Shown: positions 18,838 to 28,847 of the stretch, piece by piece | Layout: each line of letters begins with the position of its first letter | Numbering within the stretch: the first letter of the stretch is position 1 | Assembly: GCF_011077955.1 (NCBI RefSeq) | Contig: NZ_JAALBX010000020.1 | Span: 1-59,821, forward strand | DNA: 59,821 nt | Reading direction: 5' to 3' | Origin: Citrobacter freundii | Lineage (GTDB): Bacteria > Pseudomonadota > Gammaproteobacteria > Enterobacterales > Enterobacteriaceae | Notes under the pieces: generated by a model | The model's input: only the letters and a program-made list of their open reading frames with translations | The model's database searches: none | Told to the model about the DNA's origin: nothing | Position numbers and translations under genes: made by a program

Positions 18838-20265
18838 TTATAAAGTGACTGCTGACGCTTTATTTTCAGTACTGGCTTTTGATACTTCAGATGATGGATG
18901 AGTTTTGCGTTTTCTGAGCTCCTCAATAATAAAAGCAAATCGCTGTTCATTAAGTTTATAAAACAGACCCATGGTTAACGCGGCAATAACAGACAGGACG
19001 CAAGGGCAGAGAAAAATAAGTTCGCGCAATCCCTTTAAGGTTGCTTCACTCTGAACGACATGCGGAATATACCCAATTTGGGTCAACATAATGCCCGGTA
19101 AAAAGCCGGCCAGCGCGGCGGAGATTTTTCGTGAAAAGGTATAACCCGTGTATACCGACCCTTCTGCACGAATACCGGTTTTCCATTCGCCATAGTCAAC
19201 GGTATCCGGCACCAGCGCCCAGTTAAGGCTATTAACGAAGGCGGTGCCGAAAAACGCCATACAGGAAAACACCACAAACGTCAGTGAACTGCTACCCCAG
19301 ACAAAGTTAAACACGTCGCCCACCGCCCACAGGATCAACCCGCCAAGATAAACCTGCTTTTTACCAAAGCGTTTTACTGTGCACGGCACCAACAACACGC
19401 CCACCAGAATGCAACCCATACTGAAAAATCCCATCCATGAGAGGAGATGGATATCGTTAAGGACGTACTGGACGTAATAAACCTGAATGGCGAGTTTGAT
19501 ATTAAAAGCGGCAAGCGTACAGAGATTGGCGATACACAACACCAACAGTGGCGGGTTATGAAATATCGCATAGAACGATTTAACAATGCTGGGTTTATGA
19601 TTTGCCGGCATGACGTCGACATAGCGTTCCTTAACGCCGCTATAGCACCACCAGATGCAGCATAATCCGCCCACGACAAAGAGCATTGCCGCCACCAGGT
19701 AACCCAACGACGAATCAGACGGAAACAATCCCTGGATGGGCATAAAGCCAACGGTGCAAATCAGCAAACCTACCGTAGCGCCGCCCTGACGCCAGGCGGC
19801 AAGCTGCGCACGCTCATTCGGGTTTTTAGTGATGGCAGGCACCATGGCGCCATAGGAACAGTTCATCAGGCTGTAGAACAGCCCGAATAACATAAACAGC
19901 ACCGTTGCGATGGCCGTTTTGACCTGCAGACTAAAACCGTTAGTCATAAACTGCGCCGTAGTGACCAGCGCAACCGGTACAGAGGCATAAAGAATAAAGG
20001 GCCTGAATTTTCCTTTCGGGCCGATATGGCGGCGCGAATCCAGCAGTACGCCTGTCAGCATGTCGGTGAAGGCGGTAAAGAATTTCGCTACCAGAAAGAT
20101 AACGCCGCCATAAAAAGCAGGCAGGCCCAGTTCATCGGTATAAAACTTTAAAAGATACAGCGTACCGATAGATAACATCAGGTTTGAGCCAACATCACCC
20201 ATCCCCCAGGCACATTTTTCACGCAGGCTCAGTTTTAGAGTGAGCGGATCAGGGCTGTCGTTCAT
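18838..20265 (-). CDS. yihO: MFS/GPH-family carrier YihO (putative sulfoquinovose importer)
   Basis: A 475-residue carrier with about 12 membrane spans, of the glycoside-pentoside-hexuronide cation symporter family (MelB-like). LREKCAWGMGDVGSNLML at the N-terminus and NSLNWALVPDTVDYGEWKTGIRAEG near residue 350 are typical GPH motifs. It closely resembles K-12 YihO, usually proposed to bring in sulfoquinovose. It is paralogous to the adjacent YihP over its full length, so the pair arose by duplication. The C-terminal tail beyond the last helix (KTHPSSEVSKASTENKASAV) is Ser/Thr-rich and not conserved. Confidence 0.9.
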   Translation of the reverse strand: MNDSPDPLTLKLSLREKCAWGMGDVGSNLMLSIGTLYLLKFYTDELGLPAFYGGVIFLVAKFFTAFTDMLTGVLLDSRRHIGPKGKFRPFILYASVPVALVTTAQFMTNGFSLQVKTAIATVLFMLFGLFYSLMNCSYGAMVPAITKNPNERAQLAAWRQGGATVGLLICTVGFMPIQGLFPSDSSLGYLVAAMLFVVGGLCCIWWCYSGVKERYVDVMPANHKPSIVKSFYAIFHNPPLLVLCIANLCTLAAFNIKLAIQVYYVQYVLNDIHLLSWMGFFSMGCILVGVLLVPCTVKRFGKKQVYLGGLILWAVGDVFNFVWGSSSLTFVVFSCMAFFGTAFVNSLNWALVPDTVDYGEWKTGIRAEGSVYTGYTFSRKISAALAGFLPGIMLTQIGYIPHVVQSEATLKGLRELIFLCPCVLSVIAALTMGLFYKLNEQRFAFIIEELRKRKTHPSSEVSKASTENKASAVTL

Positions 20266-20305
20266 ATCGATCCTCGCCGCGCCGTTATCGGCGCAAAAGT
20301 AAGTT

Positions 20306-21700
20306 TCACACCGGACGCTTGCGCATCGCTATTTCTTCGACAATACGGACATACATCTTCTCGTTGAGGTTGTAGAAGCAACCCATCGCTACTATCGTGA
20401 CCACGGCAAGGGCGCAGGGATAGATGAAAATCAGTTGTCGTAAGCCTTCAACCGTACCGGCGGATTGCACCACGTTCGGAACGTAGCCGATTTCCGTCAG
20501 CATCCAACCGGGAAAGAAACCTGCCAGCGCCTGAGAGATTTTCCTAAAGAAGGTAAAGCCGGTATAAACCGTTCCTTCCGAGCGCACGCCGGTGCGCCAC
20601 TCGCCATATTCCACCGTGTCGGAAACCAGCGCCCAGTTCAGGCTGTTTACGAAGGCAGAGCCAAAAAACGCCAGGCAGGAAAACGCGACAAAGCTGACTG
20701 AACCGCCGCCCATCGTGTAGTTGAGCAAATCGCCGATGACCCAGATCAGCAGCCCGCCGATGTAGACCCGTTTTTTACCAAAACGACGTACCGCGGCAGG
20801 CATCAGGAAGACGCCGAAGAAAATACAGCCCATGCTGAAAAAACCCATATAGGACAACAAAATAGGATCGTTCAGCACGTATTGGGTGTAGTAAACCTGG
20901 ATGGCGAGTTTGACGTTAAACGCGCCCAGGGTGCAGAGGTTCGCAATACAGAGAATAAACAGCGGGCGGTTTCCGGCAATAGCGCGAAATGACGCTAACA
21001 ATCCGGGTTTCTGCGTGGGGTTCGCGGGGGCCGAATCGATATAACGCTCCTGAACGCCTGCATAGCAGCGCCACATAAAGAACAGTCCCACCAGCGAGAA
21101 CAGCGTGGCGGCAAAGATATAGCCGCGCTGGTGGTCGCCTTCAATAAGATTCATCACCGGGACAAAACCGACGGTACACAACAACAGGCCAAGCGTAGCG
21201 CCGCCCTGTCGCCAGGCAGCCAGCGACGCGCGTTCGTCAGGGTTTTTGGTAATAGCGGGTACCATAGCGCCGTAGGAGCAGTTCATCATGCTAAAGAACA
21301 GGCCGTACAGCATGAACAGCGCCGTCGCCATGACGGTTTTGCCAGTGACCTCAAACGGCGTACCGACAAAGTTCGCGATCGCCAGTAAAGTCACAGGAAA
21401 GGCGGCATACAGCACAAACGGGCGGAATTTCCCTTTCGGACCGATATGACGGCGCGAATCGAGCATGATGCCCGTTCCCATATCCGTAAACGCGGTAAAG
21501 AATTTTGAGATCAAAAAGATAATGCCGCCATAGGTCCCCGGCAGCCCCAAAATATCGGTATAAAACTTCAATAAATAAAGCGTGCCAATATCCAGTAAAA
21601 TATTGGAACCTAAATCACCCATGCCATAAGAGATTTTCTCTTTGAATGACAGACGTAATTTTTCCGGACTGCACGCTTGCTCAGCACTTACCTGACCCAT
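20306..21700 (-). CDS. yihP: MFS/GPH-family carrier YihP
   Basis: A 464-residue carrier with 12 predicted spans that shares the GPH signatures of YihO (FKEKISYGMGDLGSNILL; NSLNWALVSDTVEYGEWRTGVRSEG). In E. coli it has been suggested to export the end product 2,3-dihydroxypropane-1-sulfonate (DHPS) or to import sulfoquinovosyl glycerol; neither is settled. Here the operon also holds a separate TauE/SafE-type permease that could take the export role, leaving both GPH carriers for uptake. It begins 41 bases after the permease gene and ends 40 bases before yihO. Confidence 0.88.
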   Translation of the reverse strand: MGQVSAEQACSPEKLRLSFKEKISYGMGDLGSNILLDIGTLYLLKFYTDILGLPGTYGGIIFLISKFFTAFTDMGTGIMLDSRRHIGPKGKFRPFVLYAAFPVTLLAIANFVGTPFEVTGKTVMATALFMLYGLFFSMMNCSYGAMVPAITKNPDERASLAAWRQGGATLGLLLCTVGFVPVMNLIEGDHQRGYIFAATLFSLVGLFFMWRCYAGVQERYIDSAPANPTQKPGLLASFRAIAGNRPLFILCIANLCTLGAFNVKLAIQVYYTQYVLNDPILLSYMGFFSMGCIFFGVFLMPAAVRRFGKKRVYIGGLLIWVIGDLLNYTMGGGSVSFVAFSCLAFFGSAFVNSLNWALVSDTVEYGEWRTGVRSEGTVYTGFTFFRKISQALAGFFPGWMLTEIGYVPNVVQSAGTVEGLRQLIFIYPCALAVVTIVAMGCFYNLNEKMYVRIVEEIAMRKRPV

Positions 21701-21741
21701 TTCCTTTCTCCATCGGCTTTAAATCACGTGATGAACCCAGA

Positions 21742-22629
21742 TTAGTTAGCGACGTTTCCCGTTTCGTTTGATGCACGAATGGCGGCGACTTTTTTACCAA
21801 AAAGTAATTGCAGTACGATCAGTAATCCAAAGACTGGTATTAACGCAGTAGCCGCCGCGATCCCGGTTGCGCCTTTAATTAACATCGCACCCGAGGCAAT
21901 TAATAATAAAAAGACAATAATGCGAAAGATTTTTACTGAAATACGCTTATGCACATACTGGCCCACCAGCGATCCGAGGATCATGGTGGGAATGCAAAAC
22001 AGCACCAGTTTGACCGTTGATATCGTCAGTATGCCGCTGGTGGCCAGACCGCCGATAATCGCCACGTTATTAGCGGTAAAGAAGGCGTTTAAGGTCCCAC
22101 GAAAGGCCGCTGGCCCCAGATTCCGCAACATGCCATAAATCACCACCGGCGGCCCGTTGGTTGAAAAAGCAGACCCTAACGCCCCGGCAATAGCGCCCAT
22201 CGGCACTGCAATCCACGCTTTGTCATAGACCGGCAGACGGGGAATAAACAGGCTGTAAAATGAATACAGAATAAGAAATGCGCCCAGCCCAATTTTCATG
22301 ATGTGATCGGGTAAATACGCCAGGGCATATAACCCAATGGGAATACCCGCGAAAGAAAAAAGAATTAAAACTATCGCGGATTTCCAGTCGGTTTCCCTAC
22401 GTGATAACCATGTCGCATATAACGCCGTTGCCGTTCCTACAATTACCGACATCGGAGCCGCCATTTTTAACGGCAGTAATAAAGTAATTAACGGCATCGT
22501 AGTTAATGCGCCGCCAAAGCCGGCGCATATTCCCACAAAGGTATATAAAAACATAATCGCAATGACGATAATCAGCGTACTGGCGGCAAGCTGCATCCCG
22601 TCTGGGGTAAAGAGGGTGAAAAAATTCAT
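21742..22629 (-). CDS. TauE/SafE-family permease in the sulfoquinovose operon
   Basis: A 295-residue membrane protein with about eight hydrophobic segments arranged in two repeats. The family signature is FVGICAGFGGALTTMPL (residues 31-47) and STNGPPVVIYG near residue 153. TauE/SafE proteins are thought to move sulfonates, sulfite or sulfoacetate out of the cell. K-12 has no gene between yihP and yihQ, so this is an addition to the canonical operon. It lies 46 bases downstream of yihQ on the same strand, so it is surely part of the operon. The best inference is export of DHPS, the sulfonate that YihU produces; sulfite export would not fit, because this pathway does not release sulfite. Confidence 0.88.
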   Translation of the reverse strand: MNFFTLFTPDGMQLAASTLIIVIAIMFLYTFVGICAGFGGALTTMPLITLLLPLKMAAPMSVIVGTATALYATWLSRRETDWKSAIVLILFSFAGIPIGLYALAYLPDHIMKIGLGAFLILYSFYSLFIPRLPVYDKAWIAVPMGAIAGALGSAFSTNGPPVVIYGMLRNLGPAAFRGTLNAFFTANNVAIIGGLATSGILTISTVKLVLFCIPTMILGSLVGQYVHKRISVKIFRIIVFLLLIASGAMLIKGATGIAAATALIPVFGLLIVLQLLFGKKVAAIRASNETGNVAN

Positions 22630-22675
22630 AACCGTTCCTTGAGTGATTGATTATTTTTCCTCTAAGGCGTTCGCT

Positions 22676-24712
22676 TTAAATCGTTTTCAGCGTCTGGAAT
22701 AAACTCGCCCATTCACTGTTGGCGCGATAAAACACCGGCGGTTTACCAAGCGGCGCCGCAACGGTCACATCGCCGCCGTGATGCGGTTCGCCCGTCCATA
22801 TGTTTATCCAGTGGTCCTGTGGCAGGTAAAGGGTCCACTCGCTACGGCCTTCCTCATACACGGGTGCGACCAGTACATCGCGGCCAAACAGATACTGATA
22901 TTTCAGCGTATAGGCCCGGGCATCCGCTTCATAATGCAGGAATAGCGGGCGCATCACCGGCAGACCCGATGCCGCGTTTTGCGCCACCGCATCTTTGATG
23001 TAGGGCTTGAGCGTGGTAAAGACCGTCGTCATTCGGGCCAGATGAGCGATAGTTTCTGCATCGCTATCGAACTGCCAGTTATCGCCGGGGCGATTCCCTT
23101 CATGGGTGCGCATCATTGGTGTAAACGCGTTGAAATCGCACCAGCGCAACAGCAGTTCTTTACTGCGTTTCATATCAAACAGCGTGGTGTAACCGCCGAT
23201 ATCGCTGTGATGCAAACCGTGGCCGCTCATCCCCATCGACAACGCCGCCGGAATAACGGACGCCAGACCGTCATCCAGGCTCCAGTCGACGTTCTGATCG
23301 CCCGCCCACATCATCAGCGCGTATTTCTGGCTACCGGTGTAGCCTGCGCGCATAAAGAACAGGATCTCACCGAGTTTGCCGGTTTCTTCAAGCGCTTCGT
23401 AATTACACTTCGCCCACAAGGCAGGCCAGGCGTTATGCATAATTTCCGCGCTGACCCCGTTGTGCAGTACCGTGTCCGTGGGGAGATATTCGCCGAAATC
23501 GGCCATCCAGCCGCTACAGCCGAACGCAATCAGGTTTTGTTTTATTACGCCTTTATACCAGTCGTACGCGTCCGGGTTAGTCAGATCGATAACGCCCGCG
23601 TAAAACTCGCCAAACTCGACGTGATAATCCTTGCCGTTCAAGTCCTTAGTCAGATAGCCGCGTTTTGCCGCTTCCGCGCATAAATCGCGATCGCTTGCCA
23701 CGTATGGATTGATATAGGTAAGGAACTGAATGCCTTCGCGCTTCCACTGCGGGATGCGTTCATCAAGCTGTGGATAGAGCTCGCTGTTCCACTTCCAGTT
23801 CCACATCACGCGCTTGCCAAATGAAGTCATACGGATACCGGACCAGTCCTGCGCCCAGATGCCGTTCACCTTAACGCCGCCACGACGCAGGGTGTCGATC
23901 TTCTGCTGGCAAATCTCGGTCCCGCCCTGAATGCCGAGCGTTATGCCGTCATAAACCCAGTCTGGCAACGTCGGCTGGCGGCCAAGCAGGCCGGTGAGTT
24001 TCTCCAAAAGCTCAACATAGGTGGGCGCGCATTCGAAACGCAGCGTGGCGTTATCTTCCCAAAACGCCAGCTCGTGGAAGTGCGGTGCGCTGAAGTCGAA
24101 ATTCATATAGCAACTGTTATCAACGTGGCAGTAGTATTTCTGGGTACTGACAAAGGTCGGTTGAGGGAAGAAGGTCCAGTAATAATCGCCGCCCGCATTT
24201 TCTTTGCAGTCGGCAAGCCAGGTGATATGCGTCTTTTTATTGCGGCCCACGCCCTGTTCGCTGGTCCACAGCGGGAAGGGCAAACCGCGCAGATCGAAGT
24301 AGGAAAATTGCTCGCCGCAGCCATAAATATGATCCTCAGGCTGCGCTGCCAGTCGTAGCCAGATGCGGTTATGGCAAGGGGTATCGTTTTTCAGCGTCAG
24401 CATTAAACGGTGATCAACGTCTTCGCTGATAGTCAGCGTGGCGCTAATGGCCTCGCCGCGGGTGAAGTGCACGTCAAAGCCTGTAGGTCGCGCGACAACA
24501 GTCGCCTGGCTCAGCGCCACCTTTTCATTAAGTTTGTCTTTAATGCTGAAATTGCCGCGGAACATCTCAATATCCGCCTCGCCTGCGCCCACCCATAAGC
24601 AGGGCGCTTTCGAATCGTGGCGCAGTATCAGGCGCGAGTGATAGCTCAGCGTAAAGCCATCATTAAATGTGGTCAGTTCGAGACCGTTAATATCGTTATG
24701 ATGTGATTTCAT
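22676..24712 (-). CDS. yihQ: Sulfoquinovosidase YihQ (GH31)
   Basis: A 678-residue retaining alpha-glycosidase that releases sulfoquinovose from sulfoquinovosyl glycerol and sulfolipid head groups. All key residues known from E. coli YihQ are at the same positions: nucleophile Asp405 (GWMADFGEY), acid/base Asp472 (WAGDQNVDW) and the sulfonate-recognising Arg301, Trp304 and Tyr508. The protein is therefore expected to be active and specific for sulfoquinovosides, not glucosides. It has no signal peptide and so acts in the cytoplasm after uptake. It lies between the mutarotase gene yihR and the permease gene. Confidence 0.96.
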   Translation of the reverse strand: MKSHHNDINGLELTTFNDGFTLSYHSRLILRHDSKAPCLWVGAGEADIEMFRGNFSIKDKLNEKVALSQATVVARPTGFDVHFTRGEAISATLTISEDVDHRLMLTLKNDTPCHNRIWLRLAAQPEDHIYGCGEQFSYFDLRGLPFPLWTSEQGVGRNKKTHITWLADCKENAGGDYYWTFFPQPTFVSTQKYYCHVDNSCYMNFDFSAPHFHELAFWEDNATLRFECAPTYVELLEKLTGLLGRQPTLPDWVYDGITLGIQGGTEICQQKIDTLRRGGVKVNGIWAQDWSGIRMTSFGKRVMWNWKWNSELYPQLDERIPQWKREGIQFLTYINPYVASDRDLCAEAAKRGYLTKDLNGKDYHVEFGEFYAGVIDLTNPDAYDWYKGVIKQNLIAFGCSGWMADFGEYLPTDTVLHNGVSAEIMHNAWPALWAKCNYEALEETGKLGEILFFMRAGYTGSQKYALMMWAGDQNVDWSLDDGLASVIPAALSMGMSGHGLHHSDIGGYTTLFDMKRSKELLLRWCDFNAFTPMMRTHEGNRPGDNWQFDSDAETIAHLARMTTVFTTLKPYIKDAVAQNAASGLPVMRPLFLHYEADARAYTLKYQYLFGRDVLVAPVYEEGRSEWTLYLPQDHWINIWTGEPHHGGDVTVAAPLGKPPVFYRANSEWASLFQTLKTI

Positions 24713-24751
24713 TATTATTGCCTCTGATATAGGGTCGGGCGGTAATCGTTG

Positions 24752-25624
24752 TTATTCGCCACCGAGCGTGAAACGAAACCGGTGACTATCTCCGGGCTTC
24801 AGTAACACGACATCCATACCTGAATTAAACGCATCCGGCGGGCAACTCATCGGCTCAGCAGCCAGGCCTTTTCGGTTCAACTTGTCGGCGGTGTAAATTT
24901 GCAGCCAGGGCTCGTCCGAACGTAGCCAGGAGGTCATGCGCTGCTCCTGGCAGGACAGGCGCACTTCCCATTCGCCAGCCGTTGTTTTGAAGGTGTTATC
25001 GATCTGCGTAGCGCCTATTTTCCGTGCGCGTCGGTAATCCAGACCCTGTGACGCGGCATCCGTTAACGGAACGGCTTGATGCATCTGCCATATCAGGTGT
25101 GATGGCAGCATCAATTCACAGCTGTCGGTATGTGCCAGATTGCAGGTTAAATAGGGATGAACTCCCGCGCCGTAAGGTGCCGTTACCTCTCCCACATTGG
25201 TGGTTATGAGGCACGCGGATAACCCTGATTGCGCATCCAGCCGGTAGTGAATTTCGGTCATTAACATGAAGGGATAGCCATAATGCGGCGGTAAAAAAAC
25301 GCTCAACGTCGCGGTCGTTTCCGAGCAATCGCTGATTTGCCAGTCACGCCAGGCCAACAGGCCATGAATGGCGGATTGCGAGGCGCGATCGTTAATCGCC
25401 AACTGGTATTCCGCCCCGTCGTGCCGGTAACAGCCGTTTGCGATACGATTAGGCCAGGGAACCAAAACCTTTCCCAGGTGCGCTAACGGCATCTCGTCCG
25501 GACGATGGGGGATAACCACATGACGCCCCCGGTGCGTCAGTTCGGCAATCCCCGCGCCGACGGTGACTATTTTCGCCTGATACTCCCCGGCGTGAAGAAC
25601 CAGTGTTTTCCCGCTTTTTTGCAT
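24752..25624 (-). CDS. yihR: Sulfoquinovose mutarotase YihR (aldose-1-epimerase family)
   Basis: A 290-residue galactose-mutarotase-fold protein that interconverts sulfoquinovose anomers, feeding the isomerase YihS. Conserved epimerase features are VLVPWPNRIANG near residues 53-64, the catalytic-type His in AIHGLLAWRDW near 88 and YGAGVHPYLT near 156. It is somewhat shorter than the K-12 protein as I recall it (about 308), the difference being at the N-terminus; ATG 25624 has GGAGGGACGCC just upstream as ribosome-binding site. The cytoplasmic location and operon position between yihS and yihQ fit the order of reactions. Confidence 0.9.
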   Translation of the reverse strand: MQKSGKTLVLHAGEYQAKIVTVGAGIAELTHRGRHVVIPHRPDEMPLAHLGKVLVPWPNRIANGCYRHDGAEYQLAINDRASQSAIHGLLAWRDWQISDCSETTATLSVFLPPHYGYPFMLMTEIHYRLDAQSGLSACLITTNVGEVTAPYGAGVHPYLTCNLAHTDSCELMLPSHLIWQMHQAVPLTDAASQGLDYRRARKIGATQIDNTFKTTAGEWEVRLSCQEQRMTSWLRSDEPWLQIYTADKLNRKGLAAEPMSCPPDAFNSGMDVVLLKPGDSHRFRFTLGGE

Positions 25625-25651
25625 GATGGCGTCCCTCCATTAACGGCTACG

Positions 25652-26893
25652 TTATTTCGCGTTCACATCCAGCAAACCTGCGGCAACGGCAGGCGCCAGG
25701 CCCGGAGCAAGAGGAAGACGCGGGATAACCAGGCAGTGCAGAAGATGATAAATATCCTGTTTGCCATCCCAGACTTTGGTGGTGGCCTGATTATTGGTAT
25801 CAAGCTCCTGCCACCACGAACCGTTTTCGTAATCCATCAGATATTTGATGCAGTAGTCCCACCATTTCTGATACCAGGCTTCGTACTGGGCCTCACCCGT
25901 TACGGTATAGAGCGCATAGGCGGTGCCCATTGCCTCCACAATCGGCCAGCGCACCCTTTCGCGAACGATAGGTTTGCCGTCCCAGTCAACGGTATACACA
26001 ATGCCCTCCGCGCCATCGGGTGCCCACGCATCGCGAATAGTGGCATGGAACAAGCCTTTCGCGTCTTCAAGCAGCCATTCCGGCGGGGTTTCAAAGCGGG
26101 CCTCCAGCGCGGCGCGCAGGTGCAGCATCAAACGGCCCCATTCAATCCAGTGGCCAGGCGTGCCGCCATAAGCGCGAAAACGGTGGGCGGGGTTTTCTTT
26201 GTTGTAATCGCGGATGGGGTTCCAGTGAGCGTCGAAGTGTTCATTCACGCGGTAGTCGCCCTTACGCGCCACGTCATGAATGATTACTGAGGCGACTCGC
26301 AGCGCGCGGTCGAGCCATTTACGATCGTGGGTCACGTCATAGACAATCAGAAACGCTTCTACGGCGTGCATATTGGCGTTGCCGCCGCGATAGTTTTCCG
26401 TCTCGGTGAAGGCTTCGTCCCAGGACTCCAGGCACATCTGTTCCTTCTCGCTCCAGAAATACTTCTCGATGACGTCAATGGCATCGTCCAGCAGTTTACG
26501 CGCCGCCGGATGACCGGTGGTCACGGCGCTGGCGGCACCCAGCAAGACGAAAAAGTGTTGGTAGCCTTGTTTGGAGGCGTCTACAACACCGCTGTCATTC
26601 ACACAGGCATACCAGCCGCCGTATTGTTTGTCGCGCAGCGCGCCATTAAGGGCGTTGATGCCGTGTTCCACGAGGGCGTATGCGCCCGGGCGTCCCATTG
26701 AGGCCGCAACGGAATAGACGTGCAGCATACGTGCGGTGATCCACAGGTGCGTGCCCATATCGGGTTTGATTTGCCCGTTATTGCCAAGCCAGCCGAAGCC
26801 GGTTGGCACTGCGGCGTTTTTGCCAAAATCGAAAATGCGGTCAGTTTCTTGTTCCAGCCAGCGGTTATGGCTCAGGGTGTTAAACCATTTCAT
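25652..26893 (-). CDS. yihS: Sulfoquinovose isomerase YihS
   Basis: A 413-residue (alpha/alpha)6-barrel of the AGE/YihS isomerase family that converts sulfoquinovose to sulfofructose (and sulforhamnose), the first committed step of the sulfo-EMP pathway. The length equals K-12 YihS. Barrel features include the catalytic-site histidines in [13 protein letters not shown] (about residue 175), [13 protein letters not shown] (about 247) and the C-terminal [15 protein letters not shown] (about 380). It begins 13 bases after yihT and is translated in the same operon. Confidence 0.95.
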   Translation of the reverse strand: MKWFNTLSHNRWLEQETDRIFDFGKNAAVPTGFGWLGNNGQIKPDMGTHLWITARMLHVYSVAASMGRPGAYALVEHGINALNGALRDKQYGGWYACVNDSGVVDASKQGYQHFFVLLGAASAVTTGHPAARKLLDDAIDVIEKYFWSEKEQMCLESWDEAFTETENYRGGNANMHAVEAFLIVYDVTHDRKWLDRALRVASVIIHDVARKGDYRVNEHFDAHWNPIRDYNKENPAHRFRAYGGTPGHWIEWGRLMLHLRAALEARFETPPEWLLEDAKGLFHATIRDAWAPDGAEGIVYTVDWDGKPIVRERVRWPIVEAMGTAYALYTVTGEAQYEAWYQKWWDYCIKYLMDYENGSWWQELDTNNQATTKVWDGKQDIYHLLHCLVIPRLPLAPGLAPAVAAGLLDVNAK

Positions 26894-26906
26894 CGTTCAG
26901 TCCTTT

Positions 26907-27782
26907 TCAGCGTTTAGCCATCATTTCGTCAACAATTTCGCCCAGGCGTTGCAGTTTGGGCGCACAGACATCGCGGAACATCAATTCACTGTCCGGTAAG
27001 CCCACCACGGATGACCAGACGGCGCGTCCCGCCAGGAACCCGGATGCCCCGGCGGTCATGGCAATCCTGACCGCACGTGGGAACAGTTTTTCATCCACGC
27101 CGGACGAGAGAATGACCCAGGGCATATTGATGCAGTCATGAAGCCGCTGTGAGGCGGTGAGCAGCGCCTGCGAACACCCTTTGCCAAACAGTGGCATTTC
27201 GACTTTGTAGAGATCGGCTCCGCAATCGCCCAACTCTTTGGCGGCATCGATGATCGCCTGCTCGCGGTTGAAGCTGTCGCCGCGACGCGGAGGACGTACG
27301 ACGGGCTCGATAATGCTGAGTAGCCCCTGGGCGTGGCACTGTTGATTAAAGGTTTTGACCATCTCAATGCGCTGCTGCGGATCTTCATCGCTGCGCCACA
27401 GCACCAGCAGTTTCAATGCTTTTGCGCCGTCGCGTTTGACCGCCTTCGCATCGACATGTTTATCAATGGTCACGCTATCCACAGGAATGCCGTTGCCAGG
27501 AATAAACGCGTCTGCCGCGACGATGGTGGCGCAGTTTTTGGCCACCACGTTTTGCTCCACAATCTGGCGATAGCAGAACTGCTGATCCACAAGGATCGCG
27601 GAAGCCCAGGGAGACAGGATCCTGGCAGCGTTAACTTTGAAATCCGTTAAAACGCTGTCAGCCACGGGAAGCGTAGCGCCCGCCGCCGCGAACATTAAAC
27701 GCATCGCTTCACGCTGATCGACCGCCAGCATGGCAAAGCCGCCGGAAGGCCGGGCGATATCCTTAAGGGTGTATTGACTCAT
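26907..27782 (-). CDS. yihT: 6-deoxy-6-sulfofructose-1-phosphate aldolase YihT
   Basis: A 291-residue class I aldolase (LacD/DeoC-like TIM barrel) that splits sulfofructose-1-phosphate into DHAP and 3-sulfolactaldehyde. The Schiff-base lysine is Lys193 in [13 protein letters not shown], at the position known for E. coli Yih[10 protein letters not shown] near residue 20 and the phosphate-binding [10 protein letters not shown] and [12 protein letters not shown] segments are present. Its carbon product enters glycolysis; its sulfonate product goes to YihU, encoded 26 bases upstream. Confidence 0.95.
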   Translation of the reverse strand: MSQYTLKDIARPSGGFAMLAVDQREAMRLMFAAAGATLPVADSVLTDFKVNAARILSPWASAILVDQQFCYRQIVEQNVVAKNCATIVAADAFIPGNGIPVDSVTIDKHVDAKAVKRDGAKALKLLVLWRSDEDPQQRIEMVKTFNQQCHAQGLLSIIEPVVRPPRRGDSFNREQAIIDAAKELGDCGADLYKVEMPLFGKGCSQALLTASQRLHDCINMPWVILSSGVDEKLFPRAVRIAMTAGASGFLAGRAVWSSVVGLPDSELMFRDVCAPKLQRLGEIVDEMMAKR

Positions 27783-27808
27783 GGTGATTACTTATTAAAA
27801 CGTTAACA

Positions 27809-28693
27809 TCAGTGAGACAGGCCAGCGCTGACGCGCACCTGCTCTAAAATTGCGGTCCAGTCTTCACGCCCGCGCCCGGCGGCACGTGCCTGGTTATAAA
27901 CTTCACGGGAGGCCGCGCCGAGCGGCATCGGGACGTGCAACTGATTGGCGACATCCAGCGCAATACCCAGATCTTTATGAGCGAGGTCGATCATGAAGGA
28001 CGGGGAGAGATCCCCTTTCAGGACTTTGTTGGGCCATGAGGTGGTGAAATGGCCCTTACCGGCTGGCGTACCGCTCATCACCTGTACGGCGATATCAAAA
28101 GAGAGACCGAGCGCCTGGCACAGCACGGCGGCTTCGGCGGAAAGCGCATTCAGGGCAATGCTCATGTAGTTGTTGATAAGCTTGACGCGGATCCCCATAC
28201 CCGGACCGCCGGTGTTAATCAGCTCATTGCCCATCGCCATTAGTACCGGCCTCGCGCGTTCGATCTGCTGCGACGTGCCGCCTGCCAGCAATAACAGTGT
28301 GCCGGCAACGGCATGATCGGAGGTACGGCCCACGGGAACATCCATCATGCTGAAACCACGTTCACCCATCTCGCTAATCAATTTGTCGGTTTGCAAGGGG
28401 TGGATGGTGGACATATCTATCACCAGCGCTTCTTTGGCGAGCGTGGTGCAAACGCCGTTTTCACCAAACAGTACCGCGCGAACCAAATCGCCATTCGGCA
28501 GCATCGTTATTACGAATTCCGCATCGGCAGCCGCATCAGCCGGGGTAGAGGCGGCGTGCGCGCCTCTGGCCACCAGCTTTTGTACGGCGTCGGGATTAAT
28601 GTCGAACACATTGAGCGTGTGGCCTTGTCGTAACAGATTGCTCGCCATTGGCGCGCCCATCTGTCCCAGCCCAATAAATCCTATGACTGACAT
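27809..28693 (-). CDS. yihU: 3-sulfolactaldehyde reductase YihU
   Basis: A 294-residue beta-hydroxyacid dehydrogenase that uses NADH to reduce 3-sulfolactaldehyde to DHPS, the excreted end product. The dinucleotide motif [17 protein letters not shown] starts at residue 5; the substrate-binding [16 protein letters not shown] follows near 118 and the catalytic Lys lies in [12 protein letters not shown] near 170. ATG 28693 is chosen over an open frame 32 codons longer because AGGAGAGACCC precedes it and the N-terminus matches K-12. It is the promoter-proximal gene of the nine-gene minus-strand operon, facing the divergent yihVW. Confidence 0.95.
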   Translation of the reverse strand: MSVIGFIGLGQMGAPMASNLLRQGHTLNVFDINPDAVQKLVARGAHAASTPADAAADAEFVITMLPNGDLVRAVLFGENGVCTTLAKEALVIDMSTIHPLQTDKLISEMGERGFSMMDVPVGRTSDHAVAGTLLLLAGGTSQQIERARPVLMAMGNELINTGGPGMGIRVKLINNYMSIALNALSAEAAVLCQALGLSFDIAVQVMSGTPAGKGHFTTSWPNKVLKGDLSPSFMIDLAHKDLGIALDVANQLHVPMPLGAASREVYNQARAAGRGREDWTAILEQVRVSAGLSH

Positions 28694-28712
28694 GGGTCTC
28701 TCCTGTCTTTTT

Positions 28713-28782
28713 CTGTCAATTAATGAGCGTTTGTGTGCTTGTTTTTGATCGTATTTGTAATTTATGGTCAAAAAATTGACAG
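28713..28782. promoter_or_regulatory. Paired half-sites in the yihU-yihV divergent promoter region
   Basis: CTGTCAATT (28713-28721) and its exact reverse complement AATTGACAG (28774-28782) lie 61 bp apart, centre to centre, in the 154-bp spacer between the divergent yihU operon and yihVW. A further CTGTC is at 28703. The spacing is close to six helical turns. These are good candidates for the operator of the neighbouring DeoR-type repressor YihW (CsqR), possibly with looping; this is inferred, not known. Confidence 0.5.
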
Positions 28783-28847
28783 CCGTCACTTTTTAAACAA
28801 TTGGCAAAATTAAAATAGCGGCATCAAAAAACCGGAAAGGAATGACC

